NCBI RefSeq assembly: GCF_015291645.1
Contig: NZ_CP030055.1
Location: 3,162,001-3,226,000 of the forward strand
DNA: 64,000 nt
Direction of reading: 5' to 3'
Origin: Bradyrhizobium sp. CCBAU 53340
Lineage (GTDB): Bacteria > Pseudomonadota > Alphaproteobacteria > Rhizobiales > Xanthobacteraceae
This document shows positions 27,489 to 35,109 of this stretch, in pieces (position 1 is the stretch's first letter; every line of letters starts with the position of its first letter). Made by a program: the position numbers and the translations under genes. Under the pieces are notes generated by a model. The model worked only from the letters and a program-made list of their open reading frames with translations. It did not search any database and was not told where the DNA came from.

Positions 27489-28031
27489 ATGACCTTTATC
27501 CATGTAATGAGCCCGCAAGGACGATTGACCGGCCAGCAGCGTCGGGTGCTGGCCAAGACGCTGACGGATGCCGTGCTGGTGCCGGAGGTCGGTCGGCTCG
27601 TTCCTCAGGCGCGGCGAGGTTACCAGGTGCATTTCCTCGAGCGGTCGCTCGACATGATCGCGCACGGCGGAGAGTTGCTGTCGGACCAACCGAGCGATGT
27701 CATGGTGGTGGATGTCGTCGTGATGGACTGCTGCTGGACCCGCGACGATCGAGCCACCGTCATTCGCAACGTTCTCAGGGCCCTCTCGGATGCTTGTGAG
27801 CTAAAGGATCCGCCTCCGGGCTGGTGGGTCAATTTCCGCATCATCGAAGAGGGCAACTGGGGCTCACGCGGTGGCGTGCTGTCGTTCCTCGATATTCTTC
27901 AGGAGGGCGCGGCAGCGTTCCCGCCCGAGCGGGCCGCGGCCATTCGAACCGCACTTGCCATCAAAGAACGACAGATAAACTGGAGGCGACGCAATGACCA
28001 CCGAGGGCACGATCCGCACCGAGGCGCATGA
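27489..28031 (+). CDS. Tautomerase-superfamily-like protein
   Basis: The 180-residue frame starts 'MTFIHVMSPQGRLTGQQRRV'. The segment to 'LAKTLTDAVLVPEVGR' resembles 4-oxalocrotonate tautomerase-like proteins, though Pro is not residue 2 as in the classic catalytic form. A second part ('VMVVDVVVMDCCWTRDDR', 'PPGWWVNFRIIEEGNWGSRGG') may be a repeat of the fold. The last 38 bases overlap the enoyl-CoA hydratase start, so the real coding end could lie earlier only if the stop were misread. It is probably co-regulated by the TetR protein. The family call is tentative. Confidence 0.6.
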   Translation: MTFIHVMSPQGRLTGQQRRVLAKTLTDAVLVPEVGRLVPQARRGYQVHFLERSLDMIAHGGELLSDQPSDVMVVDVVVMDCCWTRDDRATVIRNVLRALSDACELKDPPPGWWVNFRIIEEGNWGSRGGVLSFLDILQEGAAAFPPERAAAIRTALAIKERQINWRRRNDHRGHDPHRGA

Positions 28032-28773
28032 TCACATTCTGAAGATCATCATCGACAATCCCGCGAAGAAGAACTCCTTCTCGCCGGCGATGATGGACCA
28101 GCTTTCGGACGCGTTGACCGAGCTGCACAACAACGACAGCTACTGGGTCGGCGTGATCTGCGCCGAAGGCAAGGACTTCACCGCCGGACTCGACATGCCG
28201 AAATTCTTCGGTCCGAATGCGGAGAAGCGGAACATCAAGGAAGGCAATGTCGACGTCTTCGGCCTCACCAAGCGTTGCAAGAAGCCGATCGTGACGGCGG
28301 CGCAGGGCATCGTCTACACCGTCGGCATCGAGCTGATGCTGGCCGGCGACATCGTCGTTGCCGCCGACGACAGCCGGTTCTGCCAGATGGAGGCAAAGCG
28401 CGGTATCGCCCCCTTGGGCGGCGCGCACTTCCGCTACCTGTCCCGCGCAGGCTGGGGCAATGCCATGTACCACCTCTTCCTCTGCGATGAATTCACTGCA
28501 CAGCGTGCGCGGGAGATCGGTCTCGTGCAGGAGGTCGTGCCGGCGGGTCAGCAGGTCGCCCGCGCCATGGAGATCGCGGCGATCATCGCCCGCAACGCAC
28601 CGCTTGGCATTCAGGTGACAAAGGAAGCGGCCTCGAAATATGCCGAGCAGGGCGAGGCGGCTGCGATTGCCTGCATCCCCGCGATCCGGGACCGCGTTCT
28701 CAAGAGTGCCGACGCGCGAGAAGGTATTCAGTCCTTTATCGAGCGGCGTCCGGCGGTCTTCCAGGGGCGATGA
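27994..28773 (+). CDS. Enoyl-CoA hydratase/isomerase family protein
   Basis: The 259-residue crotonase-fold protein has 'GKDFTAGLDMPKFFG' (oxyanion-hole strand), 'KKPIVTAAQGIVYTVGIELML' and 'RGIAPLGGAHFRYLSRAGWGN'. The second catalytic Glu of hydratases is not obvious, so another crotonase reaction is possible. It follows GGAGGCG. It forms a two-gene unit with the tautomerase-like gene, opposite the TetR gene. It would act on a CoA-bound intermediate in the cytoplasm. Confidence 0.88.
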   Translation: MTTEGTIRTEAHDHILKIIIDNPAKKNSFSPAMMDQLSDALTELHNNDSYWVGVICAEGKDFTAGLDMPKFFGPNAEKRNIKEGNVDVFGLTKRCKKPIVTAAQGIVYTVGIELMLAGDIVVAADDSRFCQMEAKRGIAPLGGAHFRYLSRAGWGNAMYHLFLCDEFTAQRAREIGLVQEVVPAGQQVARAMEIAAIIARNAPLGIQVTKEAASKYAEQGEAAAIACIPAIRDRVLKSADAREGIQSFIERRPAVFQGR

Positions 28774-29283
28774 GGCTATACCGATGATCGCCTACTGACC
28801 GGTGCCGAAGAGATCGACACCGGCTCGTCCCGCTGCAGCTCCACGTGAGTGAACTTTGGCAACATGGTCAGCCACCTTCCGTTTGGCGCGATCTTGGCTC
28901 CGTGTAGGGCAGGGAGGAGGGCCAGCTCGAGTGCTCCCTGGGCTGACGACATCGGGTAGGTCGCAGATCCGGCCGGGCAAGCTGGAATCAGGGGCTCCAT
29001 GATGGCAAAGACGCGCGAGAGGCGGAGAATGCCGGCGCCACGGCGCTGGCGGACGCGGTCGGTACCGATCGCGGCATCCGCTAGGCCGTGATGCACGCTG
29101 GAGCGCGGCGCGAGTTACCGCGTACTCGACCGCTCCTACATCTATGGACTCCGCGTCGGATTTTTCCTCAGTTCATCCACGCATCGGCGCTGCACGTTCC
29201 GGTAACGTGCATGCGACGCAGTATGGCGTGCCGCCGCGGCTTATGTCATCATAAGCGAGATCAAATACTGAGGGGGAACCGCC
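28774..29283. other. Interval without recognised gene
   Basis: A stem-loop with CCGGTG/CACCGG arms (28799-28823) follows the hydratase gene and might end its transcript. A minus-strand open frame at 28776-29096 has a protein-like stretch ('NGRWLTMLPKFTHVELQRDE'), but I cannot assign it and it has no clear start. It may be the remains of a gene. Confidence 0.4.
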
Positions 29284-29667
29284 ATGTGCAATCTGTTTGC
29301 GCAACAACCTCAACGCAACTACGAAACGCAGACCCGTTCGCTGCGGATCGGAGGCCATTGCACATCGATCCGTCTCGAACTCGCATTTTGGGACACGCTG
29401 GAGGAGATTGCGGCGAGAGAGCGGATGAGTCTCGCCAAGTTTCTGACAACTCTCCACGACGAGGTCCTCGAGCATTACGGCGAGGTAAACAACTTCACCT
29501 CGCTCTTGCGCTGTTGTTGCCTCATCTACCGCTCCAGTGGTGATGGCGCGAAAAGCGATCGCGTTATTCCTGTATCAGTCATGCAGAGCAGCCGACCGGA
29601 GCCTCAGCTATCTAGGCTGGAGCGCAAGCAGCGATCTCAGGACGTAGCTCTGTCACTCTTGAAGTGA
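29284..29667 (+). CDS. Ribbon-helix-helix domain protein (RHH_4 type)
   Basis: The 127-residue protein has the alphaproteobacterial RHH_4 pattern 'TRSLRIGGHCTSIRLELAFW', then 'LEEIAARERMSLAKFLTTLH' and 'NNFTSLLRCCCLIY'. The first strand should contact DNA and the two helices dimerise. It follows TGAGGGGGAA. Such proteins are small regulators of unknown targets. The last codons form a perfect 11-base hairpin with downstream DNA. It converges on the GMC dehydrogenase operon and may or may not regulate it. Confidence 0.8.
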   Translation: MCNLFAQQPQRNYETQTRSLRIGGHCTSIRLELAFWDTLEEIAARERMSLAKFLTTLHDEVLEHYGEVNNFTSLLRCCCLIYRSSGDGAKSDRVIPVSVMQSSRPEPQLSRLERKQRSQDVALSLLK

Positions 29668-29673
29668 CAGAGC
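29647..29673. terminator. Strong stem-loop between convergent genes
   Basis: GCTCTGTCACT and AGTGACAGAGC form a perfect 11-base stem with loop CTTGA. The stem includes the RHH gene's stop codon and lies 18 bases before the end of the convergent GMC gene. It lacks a T-run but is well placed to block transcripts from both sides. Confidence 0.5.
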
Positions 29674-29690
29674 CGCGCGGCCGACCGGAT

Positions 29691-31259
29691 CTATATCTCT
29701 TTCTTCTGCATCGCGGCGGCCATGTAGTCGGCCTGCCGGATCGCCAGTGATACGATCGTCAGCGTCGGATTGCAGGCTGCGCCCGATGTGAACTGACTGC
29801 CGTCTGAGATGAATAAGTTCTTCACGTCGTGGGTCTGACCGAACTTGTTGACTACGCCATCCCTAGGCTTCTCGCTCATCCGGTTGGTGCCGAGATTGTG
29901 GGTGCTCGGATAGGGCGGCGTCGGATAGGTCACGGTGGCGCCGACGGCGTCGTAGACCGCTGCACCTTGTTTGTAGGCGTGCGCACGCATCGCGATGTCA
30001 TTGGGGTGATCGTCAAAATGCACGCTCGCGACGGGCATTCCGAACTTGTCCTTCACCCTCGGATCGAGCGTGATGCGGTTGGTCTCCTGCGGCATGTCTT
30101 CGCCGACCAGCCACATGCCGGCCATCCGGGGATAGCCATCGAGCGCAGCGGTGAACGGGCGGCCCCAGGCGCCGGGATTGAGGAAAGCAGCCATGAAGGG
30201 TAGGCCGAGCGACAACGTTTCCATCTCATAGCCGCCGACGAAGCCACGCTTCGGGTTGTTGGCGGCCTCGTCGCGGATGATGCCGGCCATGGTCGTGCCG
30301 CGATACATGTGCACTGACTTCTCGAACAAGGCATACACGCTGCCCGTCATGTGCCGCATGTAGTTGCGGCCGACCTGGCCCGATGAATTGGCAAGACCGT
30401 CGGGGAACATCGAGGATGCGCTGTTCAACAGCAGCCGCGGGCTTTCAATCGAGTTTCCGGCAACCGCGACGATCCGCGCCTTCTGGCGCTGCATCGCACC
30501 GGTCTCGTCTGCGTAGACGACGCCGCTCACCTTGCCGCCGGCGTCATGCTCGATCTTGACCGCCATGCTGCTCGGCCGCACTTCCAGATTGCCGGTGGCT
30601 TCGCCCTTCGGGATCTCCGTGTAGAGCGTCGACCATTTCGCGCCGGACTTGCAGCCCTGGAAGCAGAAGCCGATCTGCTGGCAGGAGCCGCGTCCATCGC
30701 GCGGCTGGCTGTTGATCGCCATATTGCCGGTGTGCACGGACTTGTAGCCGAGCTTCTTCGCGCCGGCTTCGAGGACCTTGAAGTTGTTGTTGCCGGGCAG
30801 GCCGGGAATGCCGTTGGTGCGGGTCACGCCCATCTTGTTCTCGGCCTTGGCGTACCACGGCTCGAGTTCGGCAAGCGTGATCGGCCAGTCCAAGAGGTTG
30901 GCGCCCGGGACGTTTCCGTAGGTGCCCTTGACCTTGAACTCATGCTCGTCGAAGCGCAGCGACGCGCCGGCCCAATGTGTGGTCGAGCCGCCAACCGCCT
31001 TGACGATCCAGGCAGGGAGGCCAGAGAAATCCTTGGCGACGCGCCAGGTTCCCGACGTCGTGCGCGCGTCGGTCCAGGCGAGCTGGGTGAAGCTCTCCCA
31101 CTCGTCGTTGATGAAGTCCTGGTTCTCGATGCGGGGACCCGCCTCGAGAATGACCACCTTGACGCCCTTCTGCGCGAGCTCATTGCCCAGCGTGCCGCCG
31201 CCGGCACCGGAACCGACGATCACCACAACGCTGGAATCGTTCAGATCGAATTTTGCCAT
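29691..31259 (-). CDS. GMC oxidoreductase, gluconate/sorbitol-dehydrogenase type large subunit
   Basis: The 522-residue flavoprotein has the FAD loop 'VVIVGSGAGGGTLGNELA' at residues 12-29, 'STTHWAGASLRF', 'CFQGCKSGAKWS' and the C-terminal active-site block 'STHNLGTNRM' with 'SDGSQFTSGAACNPTLT'. It matches large subunits of three-component membrane-side dehydrogenases that pass electrons to cytochrome c. The small subunit and a cytochrome c are encoded upstream in the same operon, along with a glyoxalase I. Beside a propane monooxygenase, acetol (to methylglyoxal) or a related secondary alcohol is the best guess for its substrate. That is inference. Confidence 0.88.
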   Translation of the reverse strand: MAKFDLNDSSVVVIVGSGAGGGTLGNELAQKGVKVVILEAGPRIENQDFINDEWESFTQLAWTDARTTSGTWRVAKDFSGLPAWIVKAVGGSTTHWAGASLRFDEHEFKVKGTYGNVPGANLLDWPITLAELEPWYAKAENKMGVTRTNGIPGLPGNNNFKVLEAGAKKLGYKSVHTGNMAINSQPRDGRGSCQQIGFCFQGCKSGAKWSTLYTEIPKGEATGNLEVRPSSMAVKIEHDAGGKVSGVVYADETGAMQRQKARIVAVAGNSIESPRLLLNSASSMFPDGLANSSGQVGRNYMRHMTGSVYALFEKSVHMYRGTTMAGIIRDEAANNPKRGFVGGYEMETLSLGLPFMAAFLNPGAWGRPFTAALDGYPRMAGMWLVGEDMPQETNRITLDPRVKDKFGMPVASVHFDDHPNDIAMRAHAYKQGAAVYDAVGATVTYPTPPYPSTHNLGTNRMSEKPRDGVVNKFGQTHDVKNLFISDGSQFTSGAACNPTLTIVSLAIRQADYMAAAMQKKEI

Positions 31260-31286
31260 ATGCGTTCTCCTGAACCGTTGGGTGGC

Positions 31287-31835
31287 TTAAGCCTTCGGCA
31301 GCCAGTCGATGTCGGCGAAGCCGCGGTTGATGTAGCCGCCGTGCTCGGCGGAGGAGCCCTCGTAACCGAACCGCGGCCAGACCTCTTTCTGGTTGTAGAG
31401 CGAGACGACGAGGTCGCCGCGCACCTTCTGGAAGAAGTCGCTTGCCTCGATCTCCTTCAGCAGCACGACGCGGTCGGCTTCCCACGGCACTTCGGCGTAG
31501 GCCATCTTGTGGCGGTCGCGCGCGTTCTGATCGAGCCGGGTGATGCCGTCGCTGATCAGCGATTTGACGGCGGGATCCTTTGCCGCCTTGCCGTCCCACG
31601 GCTTGATCGCCGTGATGTAGTAGCTGTCACCGAGCACGTCGTGCGGATAGATGTCCCGCGCAACCTTCAGCAATGTCTTCATCGTCGCGGGCGAGAGTGT
31701 GCTCGCGTCCTCGGCCCAGGCATCCTCGATGCTCACTGTGACGCTGGTTGCGACGGCGACGACGGGCACGGCGGTCGCCGCGCCCTTGAGAAAGACGCGG
31801 CGGCTGTGCTTGCTTCGACGATCGACTTCTCTCAT
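31287..31835 (-). CDS. Gluconate 2-dehydrogenase subunit 3-type protein, Tat-exported
   Basis: The 182 residues open with a twin-arginine signal ('SRRVFLK' at residues 11-17, then a hydrophobic stretch ending at 'AWA'). The mature part fits the gluconate 2-dehydrogenase subunit 3 family ('YPHDVLGDSYYITAIKPWDG', 'FFQKVRGDLVVSLYNQKEVW'). The small subunit carries the folded GMC subunit through the Tat system by hitchhiking in known homologues, since the large subunit has no signal of its own. It lies 27 bases before the GMC gene. Confidence 0.88.
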   Translation of the reverse strand: MREVDRRSKHSRRVFLKGAATAVPVVAVATSVTVSIEDAWAEDASTLSPATMKTLLKVARDIYPHDVLGDSYYITAIKPWDGKAAKDPAVKSLISDGITRLDQNARDRHKMAYAEVPWEADRVVLLKEIEASDFFQKVRGDLVVSLYNQKEVWPRFGYEGSSAEHGGYINRGFADIDWLPKA

Positions 31836-31880
31836 GGCATTCCTCCGTGGAATTTTATGATCTGGATTGTCTTGATTTGA

Positions 31881-32276
31881 TCAGCCGAAGCGTCCGCCTT
31901 TCTGGATCACCTCGATCTTGTAGCCATCGGGATCACTTACGAAGAAAAAGCGCGCCAGCGTCCTGCCGTCGTGCTTGAAGTGGCGCAACGGTCCCGGCGC
32001 GAGCTTCTCGCGAACGAAGCGGGCGTGCTCGGCATCGAGATCCTCGACCACCACGGCGAGATGGCCGTAGCCATCGCCGAGCGCGTAGGGTTCCTTACGA
32101 TCGAAATTGACCGTCAGCTCCACCTCGAAGGAGGAGGAGGAGTGACGCAGATAAATCAGAGCAAAGTCTGCAAACTTCAGATGATCGGCGACTTCTAGGC
32201 CGAACGCGCGCCTGTAGAAGTCGAGCGAGCGCGCCTCATCGAGCACGCGGATCATCGAATGGACTGGCTTGGCCAT
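31881..32276 (-). CDS. gloA: Glyoxalase I (lactoylglutathione lyase)
   Basis: The 131-residue protein lines up with bacterial glyoxalase I end to end. All four metal ligands are visible: H6 ('VHSMIRV'), E53 ('EVELTVN'), H72 ('GYGHLAV') and E122 ('DPDGYKIEVI'). It isomerises the methylglyoxal-glutathione hemithioacetal to S-lactoylglutathione. Its ATG directly follows the stop of the cytochrome c gene with no spacer, and the dehydrogenase small subunit comes 45 bases later. A detoxifying enzyme placed inside a dehydrogenase operon implies that the dehydrogenase makes methylglyoxal or a similar 2-oxoaldehyde. Confidence 0.85.
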   Translation of the reverse strand: MAKPVHSMIRVLDEARSLDFYRRAFGLEVADHLKFADFALIYLRHSSSSFEVELTVNFDRKEPYALGDGYGHLAVVVEDLDAEHARFVREKLAPGPLRHFKHDGRTLARFFFVSDPDGYKIEVIQKGGRFG

Positions 32277-32678
32277 TCAGTTGAGTTCCTTGAGATAGCC
32301 GATGATCGCGGCGCGGATTTCCGGTTTGACCTGGCGATAGGCCATCACTGCACCTGGGACCACCGCCTGGGGATTGGTCAGCCAGGCATCAAGCCTCGTG
32401 TCATCCCAAACAAAATCGGCTTTGGCGAACCCGTCCGAGTAGTGAAACCCCTCAGCTTTGCCGGCAGACCGCCCAACGATCTTGTAAAGCGATGGTCCCT
32501 GCCGAGCGGGGTCGGAAAAGTTCGTTGTATGACACGTGGCGCATTGCTGTTTGAACAGTGTTGCCCCGTTGGAGGGGTTGACGGCAGGCAAGCTCATCTG
32601 GGCATTGGCCAGCTGCGTCGCAAGCAATACGCAGCAAAGTCCACACGCTATTCTTTTTGTCGTGCTTAGCTTGACCAT
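32277..32678 (-). CDS. c-type cytochrome, electron acceptor of the GMC dehydrogenase
   Basis: The 133-residue protein has a signal peptide ending near residue 26, a haem site C46-A-T-C-H50 and a likely axial Met at 112 in 'GAVMAYRQV', the layout of class I cytochromes. It is the first gene of the operon. In gluconate/sorbitol dehydrogenase complexes a cytochrome subunit takes electrons from the flavin; here a small monohaem form would do so in the periplasm. A stem-loop encloses its start codon and ribosome site. Confidence 0.88.
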   Translation of the reverse strand: MVKLSTTKRIACGLCCVLLATQLANAQMSLPAVNPSNGATLFKQQCATCHTTNFSDPARQGPSLYKIVGRSAGKAEGFHYSDGFAKADFVWDDTRLDAWLTNPQAVVPGAVMAYRQVKPEIRAAIIGYLKELN

Positions 32679-32694
32679 CGATCCTCCCGATGGT
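32674..32694 (-). other. Hairpin over the cytochrome c translation start
   Basis: ACCATCG (32674-32680) and CGATGGT (32688-32694) form a 7-base stem. On the mRNA the start codon lies in the stem and GGAGGAT in the 7-base loop. It could modulate translation, or may be chance. Confidence 0.3.
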
Positions 32695-32835
32695 TGAGGA
32701 CTTTAGATGACGCGGATCCATGCTTGGTAGTAACGGGTTGTTTCATCATGGATGAACAGTGACATTCGCACTGCAACGCAGAAAGACTGTTGGCGCGTCT
32801 GCACAATGGCCGTTGGCGCCGTGACACAAATCCAC

Positions 32836-32851
32836 TGGCACAAAAAATGCT
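32836..32851 (+). promoter_or_regulatory. Sigma-54 promoter upstream of adh
   Basis: TGGCAC-N5-ATGCT matches the -24/-12 consensus (TGGCAC-N5-TTGCW) with one mismatch and exact GG-to-GC spacing. It lies 55 bases before the dehydrogenase ATG. An AcoR-type sigma-54 activator is encoded at the far end of the same island. Confidence 0.7.
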
Positions 32852-32906
32852 GAGGCTCGAATGACCCAATGGCGCACTGAAGTTCGCCGGGGAGACGGAG
32901 GAGATA

Positions 32907-33959
32907 ATGAGAGCCCAAGTACTGCGAGCCTATGACGAGGAACTTTCCAACGACCTTTGGGTCAGGGAAGAAAAGGTGCCTGATCCGAAATTGACGAAAT
33001 CAAGCGACGTTATTGTCCGCATTGGTGGTGCGGGCGTATGCCGAACCGACCTTCATATCATCGAAGGCGTGTGGAAGCCGCACATGGATCCGACCGGTGA
33101 CAAACTGCTCCCCCTCATTCTGGGACACGAAAATGCAGGCTGGATCGAAGAGATCGGCAAGGAAGTCGAGGGGGTGAAGAAGGGGGATCCCGTGATCGTC
33201 CACCCGAAGATCACCGGTGGCACCTGCCTCGCGTGTCGCCGAGGCTTCGACATGCATGGTCCTGGCACATTTCCCGGCCTCGACTGCAACGGCGGTTATG
33301 CAGAGTTCCTTTGCACCTCAGAACGCAACATCGTCCCGCTGCCGCAGACTCTCGCACCGAAGGAAGTCGCGCCGTACGCGGACGCGGGCCTTACTGCGTA
33401 TCGCGCTGCCAAGAAAGCCACGCGTCACCTTCTGCCGGGCGAATTTTGCGTCGTTATCGGTGCGGGCGGCTTGGGCCACATTGGAATCCAGTGCCTCAAA
33501 GCAATGTGCGCGGCCGACATCATCGTCGTCGACAAGTCCGAAGCATCGCTGAAACTGGCCGAAAAATCGGGCGCCGATCATCTCGTGAAAGCTGACGGAA
33601 ACGAAGTGGAAGCCGTTCTGGCCCTCACCGCTGGAAACGGCGCGGAAGCGGCGATCGATTTCGTCGGCGAGAAGGGCACGACCTCGAAGGGCCTGGCAAT
33701 GACCCGTCCGATGGGCAGCTACTACGTCGTCGGCTACGGCGAGGACATTCGGGTGCCGACCGTCGACATGGTGATTACCGAAAAGAACATTATCGGCAAT
33801 CTGGTCGGCACATGGGCCGAGTTGACTGAGTTGATGGCCCTTGCGGACCGAGGTCTGGTCGAACTCGCCACGGCGGAGTATCGCCTTGCGGATGCCAACA
33901 AGGCCTTGCACGATCTCAATGCCGGAAAAATTCATGGGCGGGCCGTGTTAATCCCTTGA
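32907..33959 (+). CDS. Zinc-type alcohol dehydrogenase, probably 2-propanol dehydrogenase
   Basis: The 350-residue MDR enzyme has catalytic zinc ligands C45 and H74 ('GHEN'), a third candidate at D159, and a nucleotide loop 'IGAGGLGHIG' near residues 183-192. The structural zinc lobe is reduced: C107 and C110 remain, but the expected third and fourth Cys are G113 and T121. Overall it resembles secondary-alcohol dehydrogenases found next to prm genes. It has its own sigma-54-type promoter. Oxidation of 2-propanol to acetone with NAD(P) would follow the monooxygenase step; substrate is inferred from context. Confidence 0.87.
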   Translation: MRAQVLRAYDEELSNDLWVREEKVPDPKLTKSSDVIVRIGGAGVCRTDLHIIEGVWKPHMDPTGDKLLPLILGHENAGWIEEIGKEVEGVKKGDPVIVHPKITGGTCLACRRGFDMHGPGTFPGLDCNGGYAEFLCTSERNIVPLPQTLAPKEVAPYADAGLTAYRAAKKATRHLLPGEFCVVIGAGGLGHIGIQCLKAMCAADIIVVDKSEASLKLAEKSGADHLVKADGNEVEAVLALTAGNGAEAAIDFVGEKGTTSKGLAMTRPMGSYYVVGYGEDIRVPTVDMVITEKNIIGNLVGTWAELTELMALADRGLVELATAEYRLADANKALHDLNAGKIHGRAVLIP

Positions 33960-33973
33960 AGGGTAGGTGCATC

Positions 33974-34007
33974 ATCCATCGCGAGTATGCATTTCCTCGC
34001 GATGGAT
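33974..34007 (+). terminator. Stem-loop after adh
   Basis: ATCCATCGCGAG and CTCGCGATGGAT form a perfect 12-base stem with a 10-base loop starting 15 bases after the dehydrogenase stop. No T-run follows, so it may stabilise the 3' end as much as terminate. Confidence 0.5.
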
Positions 34008-34257
34008 CGAACGAGCGGCCATCGTCATGCCCGTGTGGTGCCGTCGGTGACTGTTACGGGAGCCCCAGCCGCGTGAGATCTTCTGATGGTCACGCGCTGC
34101 AGCAGTTCAATCAGATTGGTTTCACACAGGCTCATATCGCAGTGCAAACACCGCAAAGGTGGAGGAGTGGTCCGATCTCCGGAGTCTCATCCTGCGCCAT
34201 CGTCTCAATCTGCATGGTTGTCAATCTCATATCGATAAGATCGCTGTAGGAACGCGC

Positions 34258-34464
34258 ATGAGGTTCGTCCTCGTCAATGGCAGAACACCTTCGCTGAAGG
34301 CGTTCTGCATGTCTTGCTGCGAACCGATTCACACACACTATCTCAGGGAATGCAGTACCGGGCTTCCTTTCTGCGATCATGATTGCTACGTCCGGCATAC
34401 GGAACGCTGGATCGAGAAGGTCCGGCAACCGAACCAGGCGGCCGTTTTCGAGGACTATCGCTAG
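34258..34464 (+). CDS. Small Cys-rich protein, zinc-ribbon-like
   Basis: From ATG 34258 this encodes 68 residues: 'MRFVLVNGRTPSLKAFC', then 'CMSCCEPI', 'HYLREC', 'PFCDHDCYVRH' and a charged tail. The spaced Cys-x2-Cys and Cys-x3-Cys pairs suggest a metal-binding knuckle. The longer frame from 34159 has no supporting sequence. It sits between adh and the regulatory region of prmA. I do not recognise a function; similar small proteins look plausible as rhizobial orphans. Confidence 0.5.
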   Translation: MRFVLVNGRTPSLKAFCMSCCEPIHTHYLRECSTGLPFCDHDCYVRHTERWIEKVRQPNQAAVFEDYR

Positions 34465-34568
34465 TCTGAGTGGGCGAGCAACGAACCGATCTCGGCATGC
34501 ACGGCCTTCACGCGAAAGAGGTCTGTCGCATTGAGGCGCCGCGCTCGATTCCGAAAGCGCCCATAGTA

Positions 34569-34584
34569 TTGCCCCGGGGCAATT
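34569..34584. promoter_or_regulatory. Perfect 16-base palindrome, activator-site candidate
   Basis: ATTGCCCCGGGGCAAT is fully self-complementary. It lies about 190 bases upstream of the prmA sigma-54 promoter, the usual distance for an enhancer-binding protein site, and no gene is read across it. Confidence 0.45.
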
Positions 34585-34596
34585 TCTGGGCCTGCT

Positions 34597-34616
34597 GCGG
34601 CGCAAACATGCCGCAA
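34597..34616. promoter_or_regulatory. Inverted repeat TGCGGC-N8-GCCGCA
   Basis: Perfect 6-base arms 12 bases after the 16-base palindrome form a second candidate site for the sigma-54 activator. The two differ in sequence, so at most one may be its operator. Confidence 0.4.
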
Positions 34617-34771
34617 AGTGACGGTCTCCGCGTTGCGCCAATTCTCATTTTGCAACTCTTGTCGCAATTTGCATTTCCGCAGGTGTCGCCAACCGGGAGC
34701 CGCTAGGTCTCCGTCGGCGCTGATCCTCACCTCCGGCAGTCAGAAATCGATTTGGCGGGGCAAGTGAGCGC

Positions 34772-34787
34772 TGGCACGCCCATTGCA
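34772..34787 (+). promoter_or_regulatory. Consensus sigma-54 promoter for prm operon
   Basis: TGGCAC-GCCCA-TTGCA matches the -24/-12 consensus at every conserved position. It is the only such element before prmA, whose ATG is about 320 bases downstream, implying a long mRNA leader. Confidence 0.8.
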
Positions 34788-35109
34788 AAGCTGTTTGGCA
34801 CAACAACGCTGACTGCTCCGTCCGGGGCGAGCCGCGAAAAGAACGAGGGAAGGGGATGCTGAGCTGAGGGCGAACCTTGGGGCGGGGTGACTCAATTGCG
34901 ATTGAAGGACGGCTGGGTCCGAAGATCGCTCCCGATCATCCCTGAGGCGCTCAACAGTCATCCTGAGACCCTTGCCGATATCAAACGTCCGGCCGTGCAA
35001 ACGGTCGCGAGGTGGCCCGTAACGCACGGGTAAGCGCTGCTCGGTCCGCGGAGGTCCAGGCAGGCGGAATATCGATGTGGTTTCTGACCCGATCAGGAGG
35101 AAAGACGAG
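34788..35109 (+). other. Long untranslated leader of the prm operon
   Basis: If transcription starts about 11 bases after the -12 element, roughly 310 bases precede prmA. I find no open frame with a ribosome site in it. It ends in a strong AGGAGGAAA before the ATG. The length leaves room for mRNA-level control. Confidence 0.45.

Noticed and set aside
29281..29667. CRISPR or tandem repeats in intergenic regions
   Set aside because: I found no regularly spaced direct repeats in any interval; the only repeats are isolated dyads.
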